A DNA stretch of 64,000 nucleotides from assembly GCA_903889525.1 (NCBI GenBank), contig CAISXT010000069.1, positions 1 through 64,000 on the forward strand. Reading direction: 5' to 3'. The stretch comes from an uncultured Opitutia bacterium (GTDB lineage Bacteria; Verrucomicrobiota; Verrucomicrobiia; Opitutales; UBA953). Both the position numbers and the translations under genes were made by a program. This document shows positions 41,625-52,376 of this stretch, piece after piece (position 1 is the first letter of the stretch; each line of letters opens with the position of its first letter). The notes beneath the pieces were generated by a model. That model did not search any database. It was given only the letters and a program-made list of their open reading frames with translations, and was not told where the DNA came from.

Positions 41625-41693
41625 AGCCCGCCAAACCTACCGTGTTCATAAACTACTTACAATGGGCTATTCTAAAAATCTATTCACCCCGAC

Positions 41694-43124
41694 TCAGAGC
41701 GGCCGGAGGTCGTAGCCATCCTTCCGGTCGAGCATCGTCCAGCCCGCGGCGGTCAATTCCTGGCGGAGACGGTCGGCCGCCGCGAAGTCCTTTGCCTGCT
41801 TCGCCGCCCAGCGACGTGCACCGAGCTCGACGACGGCAGCCGGTAAAGCCACGCCCTCCTTGGCGACGAACAGCACGATACCGAGGGCGTACAGAATCTT
41901 GGCGAGACCGCAAACATCCTCGCGGGCTTGGTGGGGCGAAACTTCATCCTTCTCTCCCACCACGGTAAAGATTTGCCCGAGGCAACCAGGGACATTGAGA
42001 TCTTCTTGTAAGATTTCCCACGCGGGCGCGAAACGACCCCAAGCGGTCTGAACCTCTTGGACAGCTGGGGCGACGAAGTCCGTGCGGGAGAAACCTGCAA
42101 CCGCCAGCAACCGATCCGTCCATCGCTCAAGTTTAGCGATGGCCGACCGGGCGCTCTCTAAACCTGCGAAGGTAAAGTTCAGGGAACTACGATAATGACC
42201 GCTAATAAGGGTGTGCCTTAACTCATTGGCAGTAAACCCCTTATCAACTAGCTGTGACAAGGTATAGAGGTTGCCTTTGCTCTTGGACATCTTCTCGCCC
42301 TCGACCATCAAGTGGGCGCTATGGAACCAGTGGGCGGCAAAGCCCTTCACGCCCGTAGCGCATTCTGACTGGGCGATTTCGTTCTCGTGATGCGGAAAGC
42401 AGAGGTCGATGCCGCCGCCATGCAGATCGAAGGTCGCACCGAGATGGGCGAGCGACATCGCGGAGCATTCGATGTGCCAACCAGGGCGGCCTTCCCCCCA
42501 GGGAGAGGGCCAGAAGTTGGCGCCATCCTCAGGCTTACGGGACTTCCAGAGGGCGAAGTCCGAGGCTGACTCGCGCTCGTACTCGTCTGCATCGTTCGCT
42601 TCGCCCGCAGAGTTCTCGGCCTGCGTTTGGAGTTTGGAGAAGTCGATGTGGTTAAGCTTCCCGTAATCCGGGCAGCTGCAGACCTTAAAATAGACCGAAC
42701 CATCCTTGGCCACGTAGGCGTGCCCACGATCGACCAAAGACTTGATCATCTCCACCTGCTGAGGGATATGGACGACCGCACTCGGCTCAACGTGGGGAGG
42801 GAGCAGGCCCAGCGCTAGGCAGTCTGCATGAAACTTATCCGTCCAGCCCCGGGTGAATTCGGCCAAAGTCTGCCCGGCAGCCTGGGCCCCCCGGATGGTC
42901 TTATCATCGACGTCGGTGATATTCCGGACGTGCTTAACCTGCAGCCCAGCAATCTCGAGGGTTCGGCGGAGGACGTCCTGGACCGCGAAGGTCCGGAAAT
43001 TACCGATATGGGCCGGCCCGTAGACGGTGGGACCGCAGCAATACATGCCGAAAGTCTCGTGCCCGGGCTTCATCAGCAGAGGGCGCTTCTCGCGGGACAT
43101 CGTATCGTGCAGGAACACGGCCAT
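41694..43124 (-). CDS. cysS: Cysteinyl-tRNA synthetase
   Basis: YCCGPTVYGPAHIGNFRTFAVQDVLRR, VRNITDVDDK, GWHIECSAMS, LCFPHHENEIAQSE, KMSKSKGN; ATG at 43124. Confidence 0.97.
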   Translation of the reverse strand: MAVFLHDTMSREKRPLLMKPGHETFGMYCCGPTVYGPAHIGNFRTFAVQDVLRRTLEIAGLQVKHVRNITDVDDKTIRGAQAAGQTLAEFTRGWTDKFHADCLALGLLPPHVEPSAVVHIPQQVEMIKSLVDRGHAYVAKDGSVYFKVCSCPDYGKLNHIDFSKLQTQAENSAGEANDADEYERESASDFALWKSRKPEDGANFWPSPWGEGRPGWHIECSAMSLAHLGATFDLHGGGIDLCFPHHENEIAQSECATGVKGFAAHWFHSAHLMVEGEKMSKSKGNLYTLSQLVDKGFTANELRHTLISGHYRSSLNFTFAGLESARSAIAKLERWTDRLLAVAGFSRTDFVAPAVQEVQTAWGRFAPAWEILQEDLNVPGCLGQIFTVVGEKDEVSPHQAREDVCGLAKILYALGIVLFVAKEGVALPAAVVELGARRWAAKQAKDFAAADRLRQELTAAGWTMLDRKDGYDLRPL

Positions 43125-43180
43125 AGGCGTGTGAGTTAGCAAACTCAGCCCCCCCGGGGCGAGACGGAACTGAAGGGAGC

Positions 43181-43963
43181 TTAGCGCTGCAGGACGCGGA
43201 CGTAATCCACCTGAAACTGCGCCGGGAAGGGCGTCTCTGGATCGACCGGACCCCCGAAGCCGCCACCGACGGCCAAGTTCAGCACCATATAGAACTTCTG
43301 GTCGAAGGGCGCCGGGAACGGCCCGCCCACCGTCGACCACTCTTTGAGCTCCTGATATTGAACGCCATCGACGAACCAGCGAATCGCACCCTGCTCCCAT
43401 TCCACCGCGAACAGGTGGAAATCTTGGGAGAAGTCCCCCTTCGGTAGCCGGTAGGTCTGTCCCTTAAATTTATTATGAGGCCAGGCATTCCCGTAATGGA
43501 TGGTACCGTGCACCAGCTGGGGCTCCTGACCTTTGAACTCCATGATGTCGATTTCGCCACTGGAAGCCCAGCCGCCATACTTCTCGTCGGAAGGCAGCAT
43601 CCAGAAAGCTGGCCAAAGGCCCTTCCCGGCCGGAAGCTTCGCGGACATCTCAAAGCGCCCGTAAAGCCAGTCCGCGCGGCGCTTGGTCCGAATGCGGGCC
43701 GAGGAAAAGTTTTTCTGCACCCCGGCCACATTCAAGTTATCGCGGCGAGCCTCGATGATCAGATGGCCATTCTCGACGCGCAGATTGGCCGGACGATCTA
43801 GGTAATATTGTAATTCATTATTGCCGCCGCCATGGCCGTTTTCTTCGACCGCCCATTTAGTCCAATCGAGTTCCTTACCGTTGAAGTCATCGCGCCAGAC
43901 CTCACGCCATTCGGCAGCGGCAGCGGAAAGCACCATGAAGAGTAGGACTAATAGGCGGGGCAT
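43181..43963 (-). CDS. Secreted GH16 family glycoside hydrolase (beta-glucanase/laminarinase-like)
   Basis: Signal peptide; WASSGEIDIMEFKG catalytic ExDxxE; FHLFAVEWEQGAIRWFVDG. Confidence 0.93.
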   Translation of the reverse strand: MPRLLVLLFMVLSAAAAEWREVWRDDFNGKELDWTKWAVEENGHGGGNNELQYYLDRPANLRVENGHLIIEARRDNLNVAGVQKNFSSARIRTKRRADWLYGRFEMSAKLPAGKGLWPAFWMLPSDEKYGGWASSGEIDIMEFKGQEPQLVHGTIHYGNAWPHNKFKGQTYRLPKGDFSQDFHLFAVEWEQGAIRWFVDGVQYQELKEWSTVGGPFPAPFDQKFYMVLNLAVGGGFGGPVDPETPFPAQFQVDYVRVLQR

Positions 43964-44046
43964 GGCCTACTTTGCACCTAAACCCCAACATTCGACAACC
44001 CCATAAACCCAAAACGGCTTGTTTAAACCGCCTCAAAACCCGATAA

Positions 44047-45375
<1,329 letters not shown>

Positions 45376-45399
45376 GCAAACTTCCCACGACGCCATTCA

Positions 45400-45427
45400 G
45401 GGCGGGCCGCAAGGCTCGCCCTTTTTT
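45400..45427 (+). terminator. Intrinsic terminator of metY
   Basis: GGGCGGGCC-GCAA-GGCTCGCCC stem (one G:U) followed by T6. Confidence 0.82.
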
Positions 45428-47225
45428 ATGGCCGCGCCTTGGCCCCGTCGAAGTCATGATAATCGAGGAACTGGCGGGCACCTTCGTCACCCATGTAGGC
45501 GGAGAGGAGTTTCGGGTCAGTTTGAGTGAGGTCCACCACGATCAGGCCGTCGAGACACCCCCCGAAACCTTCATCGACATTGAACGCGATGAGTCGACCA
45601 TTCAATTTAAGATAATGCTTGAGCAGCACTGGCACCGTCTTGGCGTCAGGCTCAAGATCACTCACCAAACTCGAGACGTGCTCGAGGTCAAAGGCGCACC
45701 GCTGCAAGACGTCGAGGTCGGCATCGTGCAGGCTCATGGAGCGGGGCGGATTCTTAGCCCGCACCAACGGCAGAAGGTCGTCGGCGGAACGATTGTTCTT
45801 TAGGTAAGAAAGGATGAGCTCCTTGGAAGCCTGCCCATACTCTGGGTTGATGCTCACCGGGCCGAACAACAGGTGATATTTCGGAAAACGCACGACGTAG
45901 CGGCCGATGCCCCGCCAGAGCAGCGGCAGGCTGGTGGGCTTACGCTGGTATTCCTGCCGGATGAACGAACGCCCCATCTCAAGCGCGGGATCCATGCGGC
46001 GGAAGAAGTCGCCCTTGAATTCAAAGAGCGTCGAAGTGTAGAGGCCATGCTTACCCTGCAAGGGGAGGATGCGATCGGTCGGGCCCAGACGATAACCACC
46101 GACAACTTGGGCCGCCTTATCATCCCACAGGACGATCTGGTCATACCAAGCATCGAATGCGTCGAGATCGCAGTCCAAGCCCGTACCTTCGGAAACCGAG
46201 CGAAAGGTGGTCTCGCGGAGGCGGCCAATCTCGCGGAGGGTATGCGGCAGGTCCTTGCCCAAGAAGCGGTAGACCTTGAAGTCACCGCTGGTGAGCAGAA
46301 GATCTTCCGTTGGCAGGCTTTGCAACTCGGCACGCAAGAGCAGCGGATTCACCGGTGCAATGATCGGAGCCCGCGGGCCCGCCGGCTTGGCGCCCGCGAC
46401 CTTCTCGCGGTCGCTCCGGCTGGAAAGCAGCTCGCAGCGCAAACGCAGGAAACTCGTGGCCTCATCATCATCGGGATGGTCCGCCAATTGGGCAGGGGTC
46501 ACTGGATTGGCCGTCCTTAGCCGAATCACCTTCCCGCGATGATGCTGAAACTCCCGCAGCAGGAGGAGCGTGCGAATCCGCGGGTGCGCCAGCCCGAGGG
46601 TTTGGAATAAATTGGAATTCCTTCCTTCAATCCGCAAAGGCAAGATAGATGCGCCCACCTTGCGGGCCATGCGAATCATCAAGGGCGACCAGACCGAGTC
46701 CGTGACACGACGTTCGCGTAATTTCAAACTCGAGACCTCGCCGGCCGGGAAAGTCATGATACAGCCGCCCGCCCGGAGATGCGCCAGCATCCGGCGCGTG
46801 CCCGCGATATTGGCAGGATCAGCAGACTTCGGGTCGAAGGGATTAACCTCAATCAACCAGGGTCGGATACCGGGGATCTGTTGCAGCCAACGATTACCAA
46901 CAATCAAAGTATCTGGGCGAACGCGCAGGAGAAAATCCATCGCCACCAGCCCATCCGCCAACCCATGGGGGTGATTGGCCATCACAATCAACGGACCGCT
47001 CCGCGGAATCCGGGCCAGGCATTGATCAGCCCACGAAGCGGTGACGCCGGCCTGCTCAAGCGCTGAAGTAAAGAAATCCGGCCGCCCAGCCGCGAGGATA
47101 CGGGCTAGAAAAGCATCAAAGGCACGCACCTTAAAGAACCCGTCCAACACGGGCTCAGTCCAACCCCATCGGCCGAGACTAACCCGCAGTTCATCTGCAT
47201 TACTCTTTATGGCCTTCTGCGTCAT
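45426..47225 (-). CDS. Fused PlsC-type acyltransferase + GNAT/hemolysin-type N-acyltransferase (OlsF-like)
   Basis: N-half VMANHPHGLADGLVAMDFLL, TFPAGEVS; C-half GGYRLGPTDRILP...LYTSTLFEF...LEMGRSFIRQEYQRKPTSLPLLWRGIGRYV...HLLFGPVSI. Confidence 0.82.
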   Translation of the reverse strand: MTQKAIKSNADELRVSLGRWGWTEPVLDGFFKVRAFDAFLARILAAGRPDFFTSALEQAGVTASWADQCLARIPRSGPLIVMANHPHGLADGLVAMDFLLRVRPDTLIVGNRWLQQIPGIRPWLIEVNPFDPKSADPANIAGTRRMLAHLRAGGCIMTFPAGEVSSLKLRERRVTDSVWSPLMIRMARKVGASILPLRIEGRNSNLFQTLGLAHPRIRTLLLLREFQHHRGKVIRLRTANPVTPAQLADHPDDDEATSFLRLRCELLSSRSDREKVAGAKPAGPRAPIIAPVNPLLLRAELQSLPTEDLLLTSGDFKVYRFLGKDLPHTLREIGRLRETTFRSVSEGTGLDCDLDAFDAWYDQIVLWDDKAAQVVGGYRLGPTDRILPLQGKHGLYTSTLFEFKGDFFRRMDPALEMGRSFIRQEYQRKPTSLPLLWRGIGRYVVRFPKYHLLFGPVSINPEYGQASKELILSYLKNNRSADDLLPLVRAKNPPRSMSLHDADLDVLQRCAFDLEHVSSLVSDLEPDAKTVPVLLKHYLKLNGRLIAFNVDEGFGGCLDGLIVVDLTQTDPKLLSAYMGDEGARQFLDYHDFDGAKARP

Positions 47226-47285
47226 CTATGGCGAGTATGCCACAGACGTGTACGCAACCAGCGGCGACCGCGTGACAATGTCGTG

Positions 47286-48089
47286 TCAGGCAGAAGGGAA
47301 GCCGAAGAACTCACGCGCATTAAGTGTAGCCACCTCGGCGACTTCATCCGCCGGCAACCCAAGCAATTCAGCGGCCTTAGCGCAGATTTCGGGGAGATAG
47401 GCCGGCGTATTTTCCTGACCACGGACGGATTGCGGAGCGAGGTAGGGCGAATCGGTCTCCAGCATCAAGCGGGCGAGTCCCTGCGCTTTGAGGGCCTGGC
47501 GGATCTCTTCGGACTTAGCGTAAGTGATGATCCCGGTGAACGAGGCGCGGCCGCCGCGTTGATTAATCTGGCGAACCTGCTCTGGCCCCTCGACGAAACA
47601 ATGGAAGACCACCTTCCGCCAATCGACCCCACTGCCATCAATGAGCCGAACGCAGTCATCAAAAGCATGGCGCGAATGGATCACCACTGGACAGCCAAAT
47701 TGATAGGCCAGCGAAAGCTGATGTCGGAAAGCCTCCTGTTGCCAGCCTTTGACGCGAGTGGCTTCGGTTTCATCCGTCGGCAGTCGAAAATAATCGAGGC
47801 CAATTTCGCCGAGAGCGGCGGGATGCGTGGCGTCGGCGAAGTAAGGCGAGATGGCGGCAACCGTCTCCTCCCAACCTTCCTCCACATGACAAGGGTGCAG
47901 GCCCACCGTATGGCGAAAGAAATCTGGCTGAGTTGAAGCTAGCTCTCGGTAGGCCGACCAATCCTTGAGGTCAGTACCGATGGCGACCACGCCTTCGACG
48001 CCCACCGCACGACATTCGCCCACCCATGAAGCGAGCCGACCCGCCTTGAGGACGGATTCGGGATGACAATGGGAGTCCAACAGGCGCAC
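47286..48089 (-). CDS. TatD family metal-dependent hydrolase
   Basis: LLDSHCHPE, TVGLHPCHVEEGW, ALGEIGLDYFR, VVIHSRHAFDD, MLETDSPYLAPQSVRGQENTPAYL. Confidence 0.94.
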   Translation of the reverse strand: MRLLDSHCHPESVLKAGRLASWVGECRAVGVEGVVAIGTDLKDWSAYRELASTQPDFFRHTVGLHPCHVEEGWEETVAAISPYFADATHPAALGEIGLDYFRLPTDETEATRVKGWQQEAFRHQLSLAYQFGCPVVIHSRHAFDDCVRLIDGSGVDWRKVVFHCFVEGPEQVRQINQRGGRASFTGIITYAKSEEIRQALKAQGLARLMLETDSPYLAPQSVRGQENTPAYLPEICAKAAELLGLPADEVAEVATLNAREFFGFPSA

Positions 48090-48172
48090 GGGGTGATTAG
48101 GCTATCCGGCGATGAAAGGGCAAGACCACAGCCCGGCCTTGAAAATAACGCCCCACCCTGCACCTTGGCCGC

Positions 48173-48634
48173 ATGCACCACTGGCTGATGAAGTCTGAAC
48201 CCGATGAGTTCTCCTTCCAAGAACTCGAACGCAAGGGCAAGGAACCGTGGACCGGCGTGCGTAATTATCAGGCCCGTAATTTCATGCGCTCGGCCAAGTT
48301 GGGAGACCTCGTCCTGTTCTATCACTCCAACTGTACTGAGCCAGGCATCATCGGCGTCGCCAAGGTCTCCAAGGAAGCCTTCAACGATCCGACGCAATTC
48401 GAACCCAAGTCTGATTATTACGACGCCAAGTCGACCAAGGATAATCCCCGCTGGAGTTGCATCGAGGTATCGTATTACCAATCATTCAAACAGCTCGTCA
48501 GCCTACCCGACCTCCGCGAGTGCGCAGCACTCAAGGAGATGCTGATCCTCCGACCAGGCAATCGACTCTCCGTCACCCCCGTGACCGCCGCGGAGTTCAA
48601 GGCAATCGCTGGACTAGGCGGACTCAGGAAGTAG
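48173..48634 (+). CDS. EVE domain-containing protein
   Basis: HHWLMKSEPDEFSFQEL... PWTGVRNYQARNFMRSAKLGDLVLFYHSNCTEPGIIGVAKV. Confidence 0.93.
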   Translation: MHHWLMKSEPDEFSFQELERKGKEPWTGVRNYQARNFMRSAKLGDLVLFYHSNCTEPGIIGVAKVSKEAFNDPTQFEPKSDYYDAKSTKDNPRWSCIEVSYYQSFKQLVSLPDLRECAALKEMLILRPGNRLSVTPVTAAEFKAIAGLGGLRK

Positions 48635-49910
48635 CCTCTTCAGTCGGCAGCCACATCGCCAGGATGGCGGCGGGCAGAAAAAGGAACGAGGCATAAAGCA
48701 GGACCGAGCTAAAATCAGAGGGCTTGGCGAAGATGCCGAAGAAGACCGTGCCCGCTGCGGCGAAGACCCGCCCGATGTTATAGCTGAAGCCCGCGCCCGT
48801 CGTGCGGAGCAGTGTCGGGAAGAGCGGCGGCAAGGCCATCGTAAAGAGACCGAAGACCCCTTGGCAGAAACCGATACCCGCATAGAGCGCATAGGTCGCG
48901 GACAGGCTCCATGGCATGGCAAAAGTGACGGCCATCAGAACGAAGTAGACGCCGAAGAAAACCGCCAAAGCTCGGCGGTAGCCGAAACGCTGCGCCGCCC
49001 AGCCAGAAGCGAAGTTGCCAATCACGGAAGCGGAGATGACCCAGAAGAGAGCGACCGAGACAATCTTGGCCTTGATGGCCATTGCCTCCACCTCGGGCTT
49101 GCCGGACGTAAGTGCCATTACTGCAGGATGTGAACGGATGAACGCCTGCTGCCAGAACATGAAGCACCAGTGTCCGGTTAGCGAAATCGCGCACAACAAC
49201 GAGGCAATCATCGTGGTGCGGCGGATGTCGCTGCCGAAAAGCCCCATCATCGAAGGAGCCTCCCGCTTACCCTTCGCGGACGACCACTCGGCGGTCTCGG
49301 GGACTTCTTTGCGGATCCAAAGCGTCACGAACGCTGGGAGGACGCCAATCAGGAAAACCCAGCGCGGGACGTAACCGGGAACCTGCTGCAGGAGAAAGAC
49401 GGCAGCGATAGCGGCGAGGATGCCAAAGTTAACCGCACACTGCAGCACCGCGGCGATCCAAGGGCGCCACTTCTTCGGCCAGGTCTCGGAGAGCAGCGAA
49501 GCGCCGACGGCCCATTCACCGCCAATCCCGAGCGCGGCGAGGAAGCGGAAAATCATGAGCTGCCACCAAGTGTGTGCAAAGAAAGACAGTCCAGTGAAGA
49601 GCGCGTAGGTCAGTATCGTGAGGACGAGCGTACGACTGCGACCCAATCGGTCGCCGATGATACCGAAGAACGCGCCACCGAGCGCCCAGCCGAGCAGGAA
49701 GGCCGCCTGCACATAGGAGCCATAGCGACCAACGTCTGGGTCAGCCTCTGAAGTAACCAGCAACTCAGCCACAAAGACCGTCGCGACGAGCGTGTAGAGG
49801 TGGAGATCGAGACCATCAAAGAACCAGCCAAGCCAGGCGGCGAAGCCAGACTTCTTCTGATGGGTGGAAAGCTCGCTCCACTTGGTGGCTTCGGCGGGGG
49901 TCTCGCTCAT
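48624..49910 (-). CDS. MFS transporter
   Basis: 12-TM pattern; GWFFDGLDLHLYTLV, GIIGDRLGRSRTLVL, GIGGEWAVGASLLSETWP. Confidence 0.92.
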   Translation of the reverse strand: MSETPAEATKWSELSTHQKKSGFAAWLGWFFDGLDLHLYTLVATVFVAELLVTSEADPDVGRYGSYVQAAFLLGWALGGAFFGIIGDRLGRSRTLVLTILTYALFTGLSFFAHTWWQLMIFRFLAALGIGGEWAVGASLLSETWPKKWRPWIAAVLQCAVNFGILAAIAAVFLLQQVPGYVPRWVFLIGVLPAFVTLWIRKEVPETAEWSSAKGKREAPSMMGLFGSDIRRTTMIASLLCAISLTGHWCFMFWQQAFIRSHPAVMALTSGKPEVEAMAIKAKIVSVALFWVISASVIGNFASGWAAQRFGYRRALAVFFGVYFVLMAVTFAMPWSLSATYALYAGIGFCQGVFGLFTMALPPLFPTLLRTTGAGFSYNIGRVFAAAGTVFFGIFAKPSDFSSVLLYASFLFLPAAILAMWLPTEEATS

Positions 49911-49977
49911 GGAGTGACAGTTGAAACGGCCTAGAAATTAGCAAGGCGGGCTTTGCGGCCCGCCCTGCGAAGAGGAC

Positions 49978-50907
49978 TTATTTCTTGGCGTCGGCCTTCT
50001 TGGCCTTCGGCGCCGGCGAAGGCGTAAAGGGCTGATTCGTCATGGCACCGGGGGCGACCTTGAGAAGGTTAGGCGTCATATCCGCCGCCTTGGTATCACC
50101 CATGGCCCACTTGAGGCCACCGACGAGAATCTGCTGGAAAGTCGGGTTGGTCCAAACGTCATCGCGGTGACCCATGGCGGTGTACCAGACGCGGCCTTTG
50201 CCCTCTAGGCGGGCCCAGGTGTTCGGATAGGCCGGACGCTTGTAGTCGTCGCCTTCCAGGGCAGGATCATTGAAAACGGCGAGCACGTGGATATCGGCGA
50301 CGAAATCCTTCAGCGTATACCACTCTTCGATGAACTCGTACGAAGCCCCCACCTTGGCGAAGCCAGGGAAGGAAGGGTCAATCACCTGATTGCGACCAAC
50401 CTGCTGCTTGCCGTGGCGGATGAACTCAGCGCCAAGGAAATGCACATAATCATCGGCCTTATCGCCGTGATTCTTAAAACGCTCCGGCCCTTTGGCGGAT
50501 TCGTTATCCGTGTGGAAAGTATCGGCGGCGGAATGCGTGCCAACGAAGCCCTTACCACTGCGGACGTAATCAAAGAGCGCCTTCTTGCCCGCGAGCGTCA
50601 TCGGAGGATTCTTGTCCGTACCTTCGGAACAAAGGTCGCCGGTGGTGTAGAACATTACGGTGTCGAACTGCGCGAGATACTCGGGCGAGAACTTCGAACC
50701 ATCCTTGGAGAAGACGAATTCAATATTATTGGCGGCCCCCATTTCAAGGAGCTGTTTCTCGGCGAAGCTAGGTTGTCCTTTCTTGTAGGAAATCACCTCG
50801 TGCTCGTAGCCCGAAGACTTGGTGAAGAAGAGCACCTTGCGCTTAGGGGCGTCGGCAGCGAGGGCACTGAGCGCCAGCAGGCAGAGGAGGAATGAGCGGG
50901 TCAGCAT
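49978..50907 (-). CDS. Secreted ThuA domain-containing protein
   Basis: KVLFFTKSSGYEHEVI, FDTVMFYTTGDL, GFVGTHSAADTF, RVWYTAMGHRDDVWTNPTFQ; ATG at 50907. Confidence 0.92.
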   Translation of the reverse strand: MLTRSFLLCLLALSALAADAPKRKVLFFTKSSGYEHEVISYKKGQPSFAEKQLLEMGAANNIEFVFSKDGSKFSPEYLAQFDTVMFYTTGDLCSEGTDKNPPMTLAGKKALFDYVRSGKGFVGTHSAADTFHTDNESAKGPERFKNHGDKADDYVHFLGAEFIRHGKQQVGRNQVIDPSFPGFAKVGASYEFIEEWYTLKDFVADIHVLAVFNDPALEGDDYKRPAYPNTWARLEGKGRVWYTAMGHRDDVWTNPTFQQILVGGLKWAMGDTKAADMTPNLLKVAPGAMTNQPFTPSPAPKAKKADAKK

Positions 50908-50965
50908 GGGATTGGGGTGGGTTCGAACAAACCCACCCCACCCTCGCAAGCAAGCCGATTGGGGC

Positions 50966-52372
50966 TTAAAGCCCTGAGGAACAGCGGTGGGGCGGCAAAT
51001 CGCGGGTAATTTCGGCTAATCGATAACCGAAACCGCTACCGCGTAGACTAGAGCCATCGACCATCCCGCCACGGCGGGAATAGAGCGCGGGATGCACCTT
51101 GGCTTCGGCGGCCGATGCCGCGGGATAGAACTGCATGCCGTTCGTTTCCACCCCGGCGATGGTCGGCGCATGGGCGGCGAGGAGGATGTGCGTCATCTGC
51201 GCCATCATCGGATTTGTCAGATCTTGGACCATCAGCTGCATCCCGTGGGCACGCGCCCAGCACAGGCTGAGAACCGCACCCGTCTGGGTTTTACAGGTCT
51301 TGAGCGCCACGCCCGTCCAGCCAAGTTCGCGTCCGAGTCGAACGATGCGCCAGTCATGGGCGCTCTCGTCGAGGAAGAGCGGCATGCGAGCGCTGACTGA
51401 ATGGACATCGATACGATGCTCCTCGAGCTCGTAGGGGAAAGGCTGTTCGACGTAGCTCAGGCGTTGCCAGAGTTCGGGCAATTCGGCCTTCACGCGATCC
51501 AGGACGCCGTTGACGTAGGCCGGGTCCATGACCGTGCAATTGAAGTCGGCCGTGAAGAGTTCGACCCCGAGCGGCAGGCCGATGGCCGCGATGCGCTTCA
51601 GGCGCTCAAAATCCCAAGCCGCATCATTACCACGCAGCTTCACCTTCAGTGCCTTGAGTCCATCGACACGAATCCACTCATCCAGCGAGGTCGGGTAGCC
51701 ATCGGTGAGCACGTTGGCCCCCGCCTCGGCGAGGGTCAGGAAATCCAACCCTCCCACGAGATGCCACGCCAGCAGCTTAGTCGTGACCGGAGAGCGGAAA
51801 TACTCAGACGGATAGCGTCCGGCGAAATTCACCTGCGGGGCGTCAGTCGCCGGAGTGAGGTACGACGACAAATCGCGATTCATCCAAGGAGCACAATAGG
51901 TCGTATAGGTCGGGACGCCGTGGGCATTCCCATAGGCATCGTGCAGGGCGAGATCGAAGGGCGAGCAACAAACCAGCGCGGCAAGGGTCGGGACAACGAC
52001 GCCTTCGGGCAGCGTGGTGTTAAACTTCTGGAGCAGTCTTGGCATCGCTTGCTCCAGGAACTCATGGCCAACCTCCATGGCGTGGCCGCGGACAGGATAA
52101 GAGGCGTAGGCCTCCGTGAGCACATTGCAGAAATCCTGCAAGGCCTTCAGTCGGACATCATAGGCCACCGGCGACGGCCAGACCCATTGCACGCTCAGCG
52201 GGGTTTCGCCCCACCCTTCAGCCCGGGAGCCATCGGACTTCTCGACCGTGACGCAGACGCGCGCGCAGACCACGCTCGTCACCGTCTCATGGCCAAACTT
52301 AAGCGGAAGTCGCAGGGTGACCGGCAAGGCATGCCAGCGCACCGCGCTGATTCGGATATCGCGAGGGTTCAT
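50966..52372 (-). CDS. Mandelate racemase/muconate lactonizing enzyme (enolase superfamily) protein
   Basis: LKALKVKLRGND (KxK), ADFN, YVEQPFPYELE, FLDESAHDW, GVALKTCKTQTGA; ATG at 52372. Confidence 0.85.
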   Translation of the reverse strand: MNPRDIRISAVRWHALPVTLRLPLKFGHETVTSVVCARVCVTVEKSDGSRAEGWGETPLSVQWVWPSPVAYDVRLKALQDFCNVLTEAYASYPVRGHAMEVGHEFLEQAMPRLLQKFNTTLPEGVVVPTLAALVCCSPFDLALHDAYGNAHGVPTYTTYCAPWMNRDLSSYLTPATDAPQVNFAGRYPSEYFRSPVTTKLLAWHLVGGLDFLTLAEAGANVLTDGYPTSLDEWIRVDGLKALKVKLRGNDAAWDFERLKRIAAIGLPLGVELFTADFNCTVMDPAYVNGVLDRVKAELPELWQRLSYVEQPFPYELEEHRIDVHSVSARMPLFLDESAHDWRIVRLGRELGWTGVALKTCKTQTGAVLSLCWARAHGMQLMVQDLTNPMMAQMTHILLAAHAPTIAGVETNGMQFYPAASAAEAKVHPALYSRRGGMVDGSSLRGSGFGYRLAEITRDLPPHRCSSGL

Positions 52373-52376
52373 GAAA

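Noticed and set aside
48173-48634. EVE gene as part of a defence system
   Set aside because: Neighbours are TatD and MFS genes; no restriction, helicase or other defence partner nearby
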